Shown in pieces: positions 24,196 to 33,249 of a stretch of DNA of 64,000 bases. The DNA is taken from the NCBI RefSeq assembly GCF_006965485.1, contig NZ_CP041360.1, positions 7,048,501 to 7,112,500 on the forward strand, given 5' to 3'. How positions within the stretch are numbered: the stretch's first letter is position 1; the number at the start of each line of letters is the position of its first letter. A model generated the notes under the pieces. It was not told the origin of the DNA. It did not search any database and saw nothing but the letters and a program-made list of their open reading frames with translations. The stretch is from Spirosoma sp. KCTC 42546 (GTDB lineage Bacteria; Bacteroidota; Bacteroidia; Cytophagales; Spirosomataceae). The position numbers were made by a program, and so were the translations under genes.

Positions 24196-26427
24196 ATGAT
24201 CAATCAAAAACTAGTCGGACGGCTTTTCATTGTTGCTTTCCTGATTACGCAGCTAGCTGCGAAAAAAACCGTAGCGCAATCCAAACAGCCGTATGCCAAT
24301 CTTCAACAGGCCGTTTTTTCGGGGGGGCAGTTGGCTGGTTCGCAGGGCCCACGCAGTGTGAACTGGATTGAGGGAGGCACTAAGTTCTCGTTCATTGATG
24401 GGCAGAATACCATAAAGACGCTCTCGCCAAAAGACCAGAAAGAAGAGATCGTTTTTGACGGCAGTCAGTTGAAATTTCCCGGCACCGACAAACCGTTTGC
24501 CTACGGCTCCTTCCAATGGTCGAAAGATTCGAAGAATATTCTGTTTCAGAGCAACTTCCGGCCCGTTTATCGGCGATCGGGCGTATCCGATTATTATGTA
24601 TACGCGGTGGCCGATAAGAGCCTGAAACTCGTTGCGAAAGATGCCCAAACCGCGGAACTGTCTCCGGATGGGCAGAAAATTGGCTACGAACGGGGTGGCA
24701 ATTTGTTTGTCTTTGATTTCGCCAGCCAAAACGAAACGCAACTAACTGATGATGCTAAACCTGCCCTCTACAATGGTCGATTCGGCTGGGCCTACGAAGA
24801 AGAGTTTGGACTGGCGCAGGCCTGGGATTGGTCGCCGGATAGCAAGTTCATTGCCTTCTGGCAGTCCGATGAGCGCCAGGTCCCCATCTACAAATTGACC
24901 GATTATAAAGGCTTTGATGAGAAATTCGACTCTCTTCCCTACCCACGCGTAGGCGATCAAAATCCAACGGTTCGTATTGGGGCGATTGAGATTGCCAATA
25001 AGAGCAAGCAATGGATGAAGGTCGAATTGGGGGATGGCTATATTCCGCGCATCTACTGGACATCGCAGGAAGGCCAGCTTGCACTGATGCAGTTGAATCG
25101 GAAGCAGAATCACCTGCGCCTATTTATGGCAAATGCCCGAACCGGTGATGCTAAACAGATCATGGAAGAGAAATCGGCCACCTGGGTTGATGTGTTTGAT
25201 TTTTTCGCGGGTATCAATCACCTGATTTATTTCCCGGCCGGTGTTCAGGAGTTTTATTGGGTATCAGATCGCGATGGATTTGCCCATCTCTACCGATATG
25301 ATTATACCGGGAAGCTACTCAATGCGGTAACAAGCGGAAAATGGGAAGTAAGTTATGTCCATCATATTGATCCGAAGACGAAAAAAGTTTATTTCACCTC
25401 TACGGAAGCATCACCCCTGGAGCGTCAATTGTTCGTCATTGATGTAGATGGCAAGAATAAGCGTCGATTAACAACTGTAGCCGGAAAACACGCTGTCAAT
25501 TTCTCCCCCAACGGGCAGTATTTTATCGATAAATATTCCAACGTATTAACGCCCACTCAGGTCGAATTACGCGATACGAAAGGGCAATTGATCAAGGCAC
25601 TGGAAACCAACAAAAAAGTGTCTGACTACCTGGCCAGCCATGCGTATTCGCCCAAAGAGTTGACCAGCTTTACAACCTCCGATGGGCAGCAGATTGATAT
25701 TTCGATTATTAAACCGATCAATTTCAATCCAGCCCAAAAGTACCCGGTCGTAATGGATATTTACGGTGGACCGGGTGCTCAATCGGTTTATAACGAATTT
25801 GCGACAACGGGATGGCATCAGTGGCTGGCGCAAACAGGCTACATTGTAGTTAGCGTCAATAACCGGGGCAGCGGTGGGTATGGACGTGACTTCGAGAAAA
25901 TCGTTTATGAGAAGCTAGGAAAATATGAGAGCCTCGATTTTGCGGAAGCAGCCGCTTACTTAGCCAAGCAACCCTGGGTGGATGCCAACCGAATGGCAAT
26001 CCGGGGGCATAGTTACGGCGGCTATATGAGTAGCTATACCATGCTCACCCATCCGGGTGTGTTCAAAGTGTCGATTGTAGGAGCCCCTGTTACCGATTGG
26101 CGACTTTACGACTCTATTTATACCGAACGCTATATGGGGTTGTTGCCCGAGAATGAAGAGAACTATAAAGCCAGTGCCGTATCACCTTTTGCTAAAAATC
26201 TGGCGGGTAAAATGTTCATTGCCCACGCCACCATGGACGAGAATGTACACGTTCGGAATACGTTTCAGCTCATGAATGCGCTGGAAGACGCGGGTAAAGA
26301 TGCTGACCTCCGGATTTATCCACCCGGTGCTCATGGCGTGGCCTACAGTGCAGGAACGCAGCTTCTATTGTATCAGCAGTACACAAATTATTTAGAAACC
26401 TATTTGAAAAGTAGTCCATTGAATTAA
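24196..26427 (+). CDS. Dipeptidyl-peptidase IV-type S9 peptidase
   Basis: About 743 residues from MINQKLVGRL with a signal peptide (cut near KTVAQS). The first 470 residues form the DPP IV beta-propeller (GRFGWAYEEEFGLAQAWDWS with the Glu-Glu pair that binds the substrate N-terminus). The alpha/beta-hydrolase domain holds MDIYGGPGAQ (oxyanion region), the nucleophile in RGHSYGGYMS, Asp in MDENVHVRNT and His in YPPGAHGVAYS. It removes dipeptides, often X-Pro, in the periplasm or at the surface. Divergent from susC, it may process imported peptides. Its last 579 bases are duplicated at 34151-34729. Confidence 0.93.
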   Translation: MINQKLVGRLFIVAFLITQLAAKKTVAQSKQPYANLQQAVFSGGQLAGSQGPRSVNWIEGGTKFSFIDGQNTIKTLSPKDQKEEIVFDGSQLKFPGTDKPFAYGSFQWSKDSKNILFQSNFRPVYRRSGVSDYYVYAVADKSLKLVAKDAQTAELSPDGQKIGYERGGNLFVFDFASQNETQLTDDAKPALYNGRFGWAYEEEFGLAQAWDWSPDSKFIAFWQSDERQVPIYKLTDYKGFDEKFDSLPYPRVGDQNPTVRIGAIEIANKSKQWMKVELGDGYIPRIYWTSQEGQLALMQLNRKQNHLRLFMANARTGDAKQIMEEKSATWVDVFDFFAGINHLIYFPAGVQEFYWVSDRDGFAHLYRYDYTGKLLNAVTSGKWEVSYVHHIDPKTKKVYFTSTEASPLERQLFVIDVDGKNKRRLTTVAGKHAVNFSPNGQYFIDKYSNVLTPTQVELRDTKGQLIKALETNKKVSDYLASHAYSPKELTSFTTSDGQQIDISIIKPINFNPAQKYPVVMDIYGGPGAQSVYNEFATTGWHQWLAQTGYIVVSVNNRGSGGYGRDFEKIVYEKLGKYESLDFAEAAAYLAKQPWVDANRMAIRGHSYGGYMSSYTMLTHPGVFKVSIVGAPVTDWRLYDSIYTERYMGLLPENEENYKASAVSPFAKNLAGKMFIAHATMDENVHVRNTFQLMNALEDAGKDADLRIYPPGAHGVAYSAGTQLLLYQQYTNYLETYLKSSPLN

Positions 26428-26460
26428 GTATGAAAAAGCCTGACCAGAATGTCAGGCTTT
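25849..26460 (+). repeat. Direct repeat, left copy: 3' end of the S9 peptidase gene plus terminator
   Basis: Bases 25849-26427 recur at 34151-34729 at a constant offset of 8302 with no insertion or deletion. I find three mismatches in the first 12 bases and only two in the next 560 (25907 A/G; 26379 G/A). Similarity continues through the terminator stem-loop. The segment between the copies carries the whole lasso-like cluster, so recombination between the copies would delete it and leave an intact peptidase gene. Confidence 0.9.
26435..26460 (+). terminator. Terminator of the S9 peptidase gene (left junction)
   Basis: AAAGCCTGAC pairs with GTCAGGCTTT around CAGAAT. The left flank (TTAAGTATGAA) has no partner here, but its exact complement follows the right-hand copy at 34736, suggesting that the original palindrome was longer and was split by the island. 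From 26461 to 26600 there is only AT-rich DNA without a gene. Confidence 0.8.
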
Positions 26461-26600
26461 ATTTATATTATCTACTTTTTCCAATTTCTATAGGAGCTCT
26501 ATATAAACCTACATACTTAAGAAAAACAATAGATTTATAAAGAGGTTTAGTAGATTCATAAGCGCATATTTATTTTTCACACTTGTACTTAAAAAGAATT

Positions 26601-27827
26601 TTAATTCCGTTTTTTAAAGCCAATGTAGATTGCCATCGCTGTAGCAACTTTCCCGAAAAAATTAAGCATAATAAATTTTTTTGGGAATACAATTATTCGC
26701 TTCTCTGTTTCAAGAGGATTAGGAACAGAACGTTTTTGAAAAGAATGTTTAATATGTTGAATATATGAGTAGTTATCATCTTGTAAAGAAAAATACAAGA
26801 TATAGAACCTAATTTTTGCTAAGATTGTGGCATTGCGGCTTTGGGCTACATCCCAAGAATTTGAAATCTTATTATAATTCTTTTCAAGGTTATTATTTTC
26901 AGAAAAAAGCAAACAAATAGAATCAGGTAGTTTTATATTAAATAGAGTCTCAAGGCAATAAAATGCATTTATTATAATTCGTTTCATCTTAAATTTTTCT
27001 GCCTCTAAAACGATTTGTCCCCAATCAATATCATTGCCATATTTTTGATAAAACACAAATAAATCGCAAAAGTATTTTAGCCTTAACCACATTTCTCGTC
27101 CCCCATGATGAATAATTAACATCCAAAATATAGCTTCTTTTGAAGGAATCTTACAAATAGAATTAAAAAAGAATTTATTAGCCTGATCTTTAAAAAGTGA
27201 GCCAGTTGGTAACTGGTACTGGTAGAAGTCTTCATATGCATCCCAATGAAAATCGATATGAATCTCTGAATCTGCTCTTTTTAGACCAACTTCATGATGG
27301 CCACTTATAGATAAAAGGCTATGGATGATGTCATCGGTTGTCTTTTTTTCAATAAAATCATCAGGTAAAATAAAGTGATACTTAGCTTCTTCTACTAATA
27401 GTTTCAGAGCTTTTACAGCGTCTTTCCTTCTAACTAATATATCCAAATCAAAACTTTCACGAATTGATTTTTTATCATATAGTTCATGAATAAATAAAAT
27501 CCCTTTGGATGGTAAAACTTCAATATTATGGCTCTCTAAAAATTTCAACAAACTAAGTATCTCTTGTGAAGCTAAAAGGTCAAATACAGACTGCCGAATA
27601 GAGCTATTCTTTAATACATCGAAATAATTACTATCAACTAAGTCTTTGTCTACTTTTCTAATCACATCGAAGAGAATAGGCGAAATACCATGGTAAGCCG
27701 TTTTCTGTTTTAATAAATCCCAATCATATTTAGTATGCTTTAATAGATATTTCAAATTCCCATCAGGGACATTATTCAAACTTACATTAATTGACTCAAC
27801 TAGTAGCTTAGTATAGATGGAACTCAT
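26601..27827 (-). CDS. Nucleotidyltransferase-family protein of the lasso-like cluster
   Basis: 408 residues with very AT-rich codons. The segment VLPSKGILFIHELYD followed by ESFDLDILVRRKDA is the active-site region of NTP_transf_5-type proteins (Gly-Ser/Lys and Asp-x-Asp metal site). A second conserved block has EIHIDFHWD. Proteins of this family recur in lasso-peptide clusters that also encode an HPr-like kinase. They may transfer a nucleotide or sugar-phosphate to the product; the reaction is not established from the sequence. It is the last gene on the minus strand, 53 bases after the methyltransferase. Confidence 0.72.
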   Translation of the reverse strand: MSSIYTKLLVESINVSLNNVPDGNLKYLLKHTKYDWDLLKQKTAYHGISPILFDVIRKVDKDLVDSNYFDVLKNSSIRQSVFDLLASQEILSLLKFLESHNIEVLPSKGILFIHELYDKKSIRESFDLDILVRRKDAVKALKLLVEEAKYHFILPDDFIEKKTTDDIIHSLLSISGHHEVGLKRADSEIHIDFHWDAYEDFYQYQLPTGSLFKDQANKFFFNSICKIPSKEAIFWMLIIHHGGREMWLRLKYFCDLFVFYQKYGNDIDWGQIVLEAEKFKMKRIIINAFYCLETLFNIKLPDSICLLFSENNNLEKNYNKISNSWDVAQSRNATILAKIRFYILYFSLQDDNYSYIQHIKHSFQKRSVPNPLETEKRIIVFPKKFIMLNFFGKVATAMAIYIGFKKRN

Positions 27828-27879
27828 AAAAAGATCTATTAAACAAGTTTACGGCTCAATAGCCACTCACTGAATTACC

Positions 27880-28644
27880 TTATTTTTTTTGAAATACTCT
27901 AAAATTAGTTTGCACCATAGCTGTCTTCTTATTATCTCTGTTAAAGAGGGGCCTCTGGCGTAGGCATTGATTATTAAGAAATGGTGCTATTCGATATTGT
28001 TTCATTATATTCACCTCTAAGAAATTGAAATCGCAATGATCAATAAAGAATAATCCATTTGGTTTTAGTTTCTCAGAAAGTTCATTTATTTTCTTTTCAA
28101 AATGAGAAAATGGATAATAAGATTCGGTTTGCACAGAATTATGCCTATTTCCGGGGTGTTGAAAGACAGCTAAGCAAAAAATAGCATCAAAATTGTTCAT
28201 CTCTAAAAATTCCTGAGAAAAACAATGGTAAAAAAAACGGTTTGGGGCATGAAAATTTCTAGTAGCCTGCTTTAAACACCACTTATTAATATCAACTCCA
28301 ACAATAGTAGCATGTGGAATATACTCAGAAAGGGTAGCGACCTCTTCACCTGTTGAACAGCCAAATGAAAGAATTGTAGGTTTTTCGATATCTTGAAAAT
28401 GTTTCTTAGCGATCTTAAATAAATCCGGATAGCGGTCTGATCTAGTAAAATTTGAAAATTGATGATAATGATTTTTAAATCGAAATGAGTAGATGATACG
28501 TGAACGATAAGAGGAAATTGTGATAAAACGATATACATTGTAAAGCCGCCAAAGAAGTATATATATATATTGCCAATGACCTTTTTCCCAACGACGTATT
28601 TTCAAAGACTCAAAAATATTCATTTCTGCAAAGGCTATTTTCAA
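27880..28644 (-). CDS. SAM-dependent methyltransferase of the lasso-like cluster
   Basis: 254 residues. The class I methyltransferase fold is shown by motif I ILSFGCSTGEEVATL, the acidic end of strand 2 (IVGVDINKWCLKQA) and FDAIFCLAVFQHPG (motif IV). The first 90 residues are basic and aromatic with no clear domain. In lasso clusters such enzymes can methylate the peptide C-terminus or side chains; the target here is unknown. It lies between the B2-like protease and the nucleotidyltransferase on the same strand. An ATG at residue 8 is an alternative start. Confidence 0.72.
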   Translation of the reverse strand: MKIAFAEMNIFESLKIRRWEKGHWQYIYILLWRLYNVYRFITISSYRSRIIYSFRFKNHYHQFSNFTRSDRYPDLFKIAKKHFQDIEKPTILSFGCSTGEEVATLSEYIPHATIVGVDINKWCLKQATRNFHAPNRFFYHCFSQEFLEMNNFDAIFCLAVFQHPGNRHNSVQTESYYPFSHFEKKINELSEKLKPNGLFFIDHCDFNFLEVNIMKQYRIAPFLNNQCLRQRPLFNRDNKKTAMVQTNFRVFQKK

Positions 28645-28707
28645 TGGTTAGCTGTGTTTCTTTTATCATTTAAGGACAGAAACGGGTAATATTGGCTCTG
28701 TTTTTTA

Positions 28708-29139
28708 TTATGAATAAACAGACATTATGACATATTCTTCTGGATTACAAAATCCTGTAATTATTTTACCTTGTGCGATTGTCCAAGCATGTCCAGTTAT
28801 ATTGCCGGCTTCATCTCTTTTAAATCCTACAAATATTTGATACGCAATTTTATAATATGTACATATCAATTTAGCCTGATAAGCTTGATGACGGCAAACA
28901 TTTTCATAAGGCACATATTTACTTATCATCCTGATTGAAGAGCAAATATCATCAATAATTAAATTGTCATTTATTCTAGCTTTTCCCTCAATTCCTTTTA
29001 TTTGAAATAAAGCATATTTTTTAAAAAATTTCATCAATAGATAGGTATATATTGAAACAAAAAAAGTCATAATTAGTAACTTTTTTTGTCTAGTACTTAA
29101 ACCAAAAATGATATTTATTTTACCAATTACACTATTCAT
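28708..29139 (-). CDS. Lasso peptide B2-like transglutaminase-type leader peptidase
   Basis: 143 residues. After a hydrophobic N-terminal segment (LLIMTFFVSIYTYLLMKFF) comes the B2 pattern: catalytic Cys in ENVCRHQAYQAKLIC, His in GHAWTIAQG about 50 residues later, and a polar third residue near FCNPEEY. B2 proteins cut the leader from lasso precursors while the B1 partner (31981) holds the leader. The membrane-like N-terminus matches many members. The precursor, cyclase, B1 and kinase genes to the right on the same strand support the call. A divergent, broken YkgJ-like gene lies between it and the precursor. Confidence 0.8.
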   Translation of the reverse strand: MNSVIGKINIIFGLSTRQKKLLIMTFFVSIYTYLLMKFFKKYALFQIKGIEGKARINDNLIIDDICSSIRMISKYVPYENVCRHQAYQAKLICTYYKIAYQIFVGFKRDEAGNITGHAWTIAQGKIITGFCNPEEYVIMSVYS

Positions 29140-29250
29140 AAATTTATAAAATTTATATCATTTGGTAATGATACTACTTAAGCATTGATTCGTTTTTAAA
29201 CTTAAATGGTTTAATGTAATTTTATAAAATGTATTAAATCATTTAATCTA

Positions 29251-29745
29251 ATGGAAAAAATAAATGAACTTTTATCATCCATCTGTACGACATGCGGCCT
29301 TTGCTGTGATGGAACGTTGTTTGATAAAGCCATAATAAAGGATAGTAATGATAATGAACTAGCTAAAAGCTTTGGGTTGCATACAGTTAGTGATAATAAT
29401 GGTCAAGCATATTTTCAATTACCATGTCATCATTTCAGTGGAAGCTGCACAGTGTATGACTAAAATAGGCCTAATACATGTCATGTATTTTTTTGTGAAC
29501 CGCTAAGAAAAATGAAAAAAGGTGAAATAAGCCCTATAAAAGCGGAAGAAACGGTTCATAAAGCATTAAAATTCCGGCAAGAAGCACTAAAATTAGCGGC
29601 TGAAACTGAAGAATTTAAAAACAGATCTACAGCTCAACTATTTAAGGAGATTAATCCCGAGCCTTCTGAGGCTATAAAAAAATATGGCAACTTATTAATA
29701 AACATGATCGCCGTTAAAACAATTTTGACCGGACAAATTAAGTAA
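29251..29745 (+). pseudogene. YkgJ-type cysteine-cluster protein gene with nonsense codon
   Basis: Read through TAA at 29461, this frame gives about 164 residues. The N-terminus has CTTCGLCCDGTLFDKA, the CxxCxxCC-type cluster of YkgJ proteins; a later Cys (LPCHHFSGSCTVYD) precedes the stop, and directly after it the frame continues with NRPNTCHVFFC, the conserved Arg-Pro-x-x-Cys-x-x-Phe-x-Cys block. A single base change explains the break. YkgJ proteins bind Fe-S or zinc and occur beside radical or RiPP enzymes. It is the only plus-strand gene within the cluster and is probably inactive. Confidence 0.7.
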
Positions 29746-29813
29746 TAAATTATTTGAATTAGGGATATTATAGACAATTTCAATAAAATCATCTATAATA
29801 TTCCTGCGTTTAT

Positions 29814-29839
29814 CTACATTTCTTACATAAAAAATGTAG
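29814..29839 (-). terminator. Hairpin after the precursor gene
   Basis: CTACATTT and AAATGTAG pair around an A/T-rich loop just downstream of the precursor stop on the minus strand. A second stem (GGATATTATAGA against TCTATAATATTCC) lies at 29763-29804. Together they may make the short precursor RNA abundant compared with the downstream genes. Confidence 0.45.
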
Positions 29840-29847
29840 AAGAGAGA

Positions 29848-30003
29848 TTACGAACTGTACATTATTCCATCATGCCCTGGATCAGTCTTAATACCCAAAA
29901 GGCTGATCTCAGTCATTTTAGGCGTTACCCATTCTTTTCTCTGGGTACCTTCCACCGGTTGAAGGGCTTTTTCTACCACCTTGTTATTGGATTGTTTGTC
30001 CAT
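29848..30003 (-). CDS. Lasso-type precursor peptide
   Basis: 51 residues (ATG at 30003). The leader contains KEWVTPKMTEISLL, with Trp-x-x-Pro three residues apart as in leaders bound by PqqD-like B1 proteins, and the peptide ends in GIKTDPGHDGIMYSS. If the core starts at Gly37, Asp45 would be position 9, a legal lasso ring with a six-residue tail. The residue at -2 is Leu, not the usual Thr, so the cut site is uncertain. The terminal Ser-Ser suits the kinase at 32275: HPr-like kinases of lasso clusters (as in paeninodin) phosphorylate the C-terminal Ser. It lies 37 bases after the cyclase gene. Confidence 0.68.
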   Translation of the reverse strand: MDKQSNNKVVEKALQPVEGTQRKEWVTPKMTEISLLGIKTDPGHDGIMYSS

Positions 30004-30040
30004 TGTTAAAAAATTAAATTGTTAAAAAAAATAATTAAAC

Positions 30041-31948
30041 TTAAAGATCATTAGTCTCCAAAAAATACCCAAGCATTAAGGTCTTCAAAAGTGTCTGTAA
30101 TTGGAGTAGGTTAGTAGTTTTCTGTTTTTGAAAGGATTGCCAATCATCTCGTAATCTTTTTGTGTGAATAATTTCTTGAAAAGTTGAGTTCCTACAAACA
30201 ATAGCTAGCAAGTTAGTAATATTATTCTGCTCAGCCAAAGCGCGATAAACAATATCAGAACTTTGCAGCCCTTTTTTCTTCTCAAATAAAACTTTGTCAG
30301 GCAAACGATGTTCCATCATTTTTCTTATGACTTGTTTGTTATTTCCCTTTTCATCAAAAAATATACAATTTGGTATTGAAAGGCAAAATTCTACTACACG
30401 CTTGTCAGCTGTTGGGTCTCGTAATTCAATCCCGTAAAAATGTTTTGTATTCGCACCAAACATACATCTCGGATTCTGACCAGCCATCAGGCTATCCAAC
30501 ATTCCTGTTTTTGCATTGGGATAGAAAGAATAATTGCTTTTTCTATTATAGTTTTGATTATTCTCTAAGATATTCCATTTAGTTAAAATAGGTTTTTGCA
30601 CATACAATACATTCCGAATATAGTTTTCCATGCCATGCCCAATATATTCGTCTACAAAGGATCGGAGGTATCGGAAGACAAATTGTTTTGAAATTACTGA
30701 TTTAATTAGTTTTTTAGGATTTTTCAAAAAACTTGGATGATTAAACGGTAAGAGGTAATGTACACCGGGATAAGATATAGTTGCATTCCCATTGTCACCT
30801 GTAAGAAGTGTACTAAAGCCATTACGTTTAGTTGTTTCATAAATATCAACTAGCCAATAAGCATTACATGCACCATGTATTATTGAATCGTTTATATCTA
30901 CCATTTTACAAATCCCTTTTATAGGCGAAATGTACTTAGAGGTAAGTCTATGCGAGTTAATATTACCTGATGCAAGTGCAATGGCTTCTACAAAAGGTCC
31001 TTCATCTAAAATAGAATTCGATTCTTCTTGATTTAATTCTTTCTTAAAAAGTGGTACGTGGCTAAGCGTCGCTAATGGTTGATTTGATTTTGCTAGTAAC
31101 TCTGCTGCCAGAAACGATACTGTGCTGGAATCTAAACCACCACTTAGCATGGATGCAACCGATTTATAGCTTCTTAATCTTGCACTTATAGATTTAGTTA
31201 GAATTTCTCTTAATTCATCAATATAATCATTCAAATTTTTACGATAAATCAACTCAATATGTTCAGGGAACCAATAGCGATTTATAGTTAAACTAGCTTT
31301 TTTTAACTTAAGCGTGTAGGCAGGAGGCAATATATATATACCTTTATAGATCGTTTCATTATCTTGCTCATTTTTTCTAGCAATTACTAAATCTGAAATA
31401 ATATAGGACTCATTGGCTTTTTTCGCTACGTTCTCAAGAGCAAGAAGGGATTTTATAGAAGTAGAAAAAGAGAATTGTTTCCCATCGAAATGATAGAAAA
31501 CAGTGCTATACCCATGGTGGTCACGGGCAATAAATAACTCTTTTGTAGTAGCATGGAAACAAGCAAACGACCAATCACCTAGCAGCTTTGTAGGTGCATT
31601 TTCGCCCCATCTCTGGTAAGATTTTAACATCAACTGCCCATCTGATAGCTGATCGTTCAAGCTTAATTCTAAAGCAGACGCTAATTCGGTCCTATTATCA
31701 ATTCGGCCTTCAGATACAAATAAAAGCTGTTGATCCTCAATATAAAGGGGCATTTGCTCATATAATGCCTCAGGGGTATTATAAGTAAGAGCATGACCAA
31801 ATGCGGCAGCATCTTTAAACATAGATGCTTTTTTTTCATGCGGGAAATGCTCAATGCCTTTATACATGTTATCCAACAATTGACCATCTCTTAATTCATT
31901 GACTAACGATGTATTGTCGGTATATAGGAAACCAAAAAGTAAGCTCAT
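30041..31948 (-). CDS. Asparagine-synthetase-like lasso cyclase (C protein)
   Basis: 635 residues. Residues 1-200 form a glutamine-amidotransferase-like domain, but position 2 is Ser (MSLLFGFLY) instead of the nucleophilic Cys, as expected for lasso cyclases, which use an amine from the peptide itself. The ATP-pyrophosphatase domain follows with SMLSGGLDSSTVSFLAAELL and a C-terminal part with LRDPTADKRVVEFCLSIP, typical of asparagine synthetase B. The family adenylates an Asp or Glu side chain of the core and closes the macrolactam with its N-terminus. Its neighbours are the precursor (left) and the B1 gene (right). Confidence 0.85.
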   Translation of the reverse strand: MSLLFGFLYTDNTSLVNELRDGQLLDNMYKGIEHFPHEKKASMFKDAAAFGHALTYNTPEALYEQMPLYIEDQQLLFVSEGRIDNRTELASALELSLNDQLSDGQLMLKSYQRWGENAPTKLLGDWSFACFHATTKELFIARDHHGYSTVFYHFDGKQFSFSTSIKSLLALENVAKKANESYIISDLVIARKNEQDNETIYKGIYILPPAYTLKLKKASLTINRYWFPEHIELIYRKNLNDYIDELREILTKSISARLRSYKSVASMLSGGLDSSTVSFLAAELLAKSNQPLATLSHVPLFKKELNQEESNSILDEGPFVEAIALASGNINSHRLTSKYISPIKGICKMVDINDSIIHGACNAYWLVDIYETTKRNGFSTLLTGDNGNATISYPGVHYLLPFNHPSFLKNPKKLIKSVISKQFVFRYLRSFVDEYIGHGMENYIRNVLYVQKPILTKWNILENNQNYNRKSNYSFYPNAKTGMLDSLMAGQNPRCMFGANTKHFYGIELRDPTADKRVVEFCLSIPNCIFFDEKGNNKQVIRKMMEHRLPDKVLFEKKKGLQSSDIVYRALAEQNNITNLLAIVCRNSTFQEIIHTKRLRDDWQSFQKQKTTNLLQLQTLLKTLMLGYFLETNDL

Positions 31949-31980
31949 TTGCGAATAGTAATTTTTGGCCTCTTAATTGA

Positions 31981-32247
31981 TTAACCATTAACTTTTATGT
32001 ATGCTTTTTCCTCTAAGACTTTAAGTGCTTCATTCGTTTCTCGCAAACACTCATCTTGGGTTATATTATATTCTTGACAGAGGGCGGCTACAATTTCTCG
32101 ACTACTTTTCCCTTGGTCTATACCCTTTAAAATCTTAAAAAAGGTTTCATTAAGAGTAACATATTCATTTTTCATGGTATCATAAACGACACCTTCTTCA
32201 ACTAATTGCGTGAAAAGTATTCTCTCTGAGTTAATCGTGTAAATCAT
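31981..32247 (-). CDS. PqqD-like lasso B1 protein (leader recognition element)
   Basis: About 88 residues from MIYTINSERI; a longer form from 32268 is possible. It has the PqqD/RRE layout: an N-terminal strand segment (VVYDTMKNEYVTLNETF), a helix bundle with ILKGIDQGKSSREIVAALC, and a C-terminal helix with LEEKAYIKV. These proteins bind the precursor leader and pass it to the B2 peptidase and the cyclase. It sits between the kinase and the cyclase genes with short gaps on the same strand. Confidence 0.82.
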   Translation of the reverse strand: MIYTINSERILFTQLVEEGVVYDTMKNEYVTLNETFFKILKGIDQGKSSREIVAALCQEYNITQDECLRETNEALKVLEEKAYIKVNG

Positions 32248-32274
32248 AACTAATATTAAATAATTCAACAGAAA

Positions 32275-33249
32275 TCAATAAGATTCACTCACTTTGCAAA
32301 TATCATGGGTGAGCTTGTCTGGCTCTCCAATAATATTCTGTATAATATTATCAGCAAAAGTGCCAAAGCTTAGTACATTCTTTGGGCGAGTAGCTTTCCA
32401 AGCAGGTAATAGCTTAGTAATTTCTGTTAGCTGTATAAATTGTAGAGCATATTTCCGCATTCCATAAAGCCATTCACTTCTATAAATATTATTACTTAGT
32501 AATACCATTTGTTCTGAAGGTTTTAATTTCTCGATTTCAATTTCCTCTCCTATTGTTTCTAAAAATACGATCCCTATTACTTTTACTTTTTCATTACGAA
32601 ATTTTTCATGAAAAGAAAAAGCATATTTGTCAATATTTGTTAGAATAGATTGTTTCTCAGCCTCCTGAAATAAGGTTTGCTGATCAATTGTACTCTGCCA
32701 TAATCGCATCATTGGATATGAAGCCTGAGCGAAGCAAATCCCGTTTTCAACTGTTAATAGTGCTGTATCATCTGTAAATGGAGCGTAGCCTTTTTGTTGA
32801 AGCATTAACGCAGTGGTTGATTTCCCCACCTGTGATGGGCCTGCAAACAAAAGGACGCTATCCGATTTAACAAAAATCCCTGACACATGAAAAGGTAATT
32901 GGTTACGCTGAAATAACGCAATTGATAGACAATTGGCGTAAAAATAGAGTAATATCTCATTCCAATTATTGCATAGTGGTTCTATAATTATATACTCACC
33001 TTGTGTTATATAATAGCGAGCCACCTTTGGAATCTCATGCCTAAATTCGTTGTCATTATATTTACTAAACAATTCATTTTTGAAGGCATTATTTTTTAAA
33101 TTATCCGGAATAATTCCTTGCTCTACCAAGATTTCCTTGGCTAATGTGCTTCCATTGTATAGTGAAAGAGCAGGCAATTCAATTGCCGATCTTATCGGAA
33201 TTCCATATGCCTCATACGAGTAGTTTTTTATACTTGATGTTACTATCAA
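32275..33249 (-). CDS. HPr-kinase-like lasso peptide kinase
   Basis: 324 residues. The middle carries a P-loop FAGPSQVGKSTTALMLQQKG and, downstream, the FTDDTALLTVENG segment with the catalytic-type Asp pair, typical of HPr kinase/phosphorylase-like proteins lacking the normal HPr-regulator domain. Related kinases in lasso clusters phosphorylate the C-terminal Ser of the precursor, and here the precursor ends in Ser-Ser. It is first on the minus strand, so the promoter should lie in the AT-rich DNA right of 33249. Role as a kinase of this precursor is inferred. Confidence 0.75.
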   Translation of the reverse strand: MIVTSSIKNYSYEAYGIPIRSAIELPALSLYNGSTLAKEILVEQGIIPDNLKNNAFKNELFSKYNDNEFRHEIPKVARYYITQGEYIIIEPLCNNWNEILLYFYANCLSIALFQRNQLPFHVSGIFVKSDSVLLFAGPSQVGKSTTALMLQQKGYAPFTDDTALLTVENGICFAQASYPMMRLWQSTIDQQTLFQEAEKQSILTNIDKYAFSFHEKFRNEKVKVIGIVFLETIGEEIEIEKLKPSEQMVLLSNNIYRSEWLYGMRKYALQFIQLTEITKLLPAWKATRPKNVLSFGTFADNIIQNIIGEPDKLTHDICKVSESY

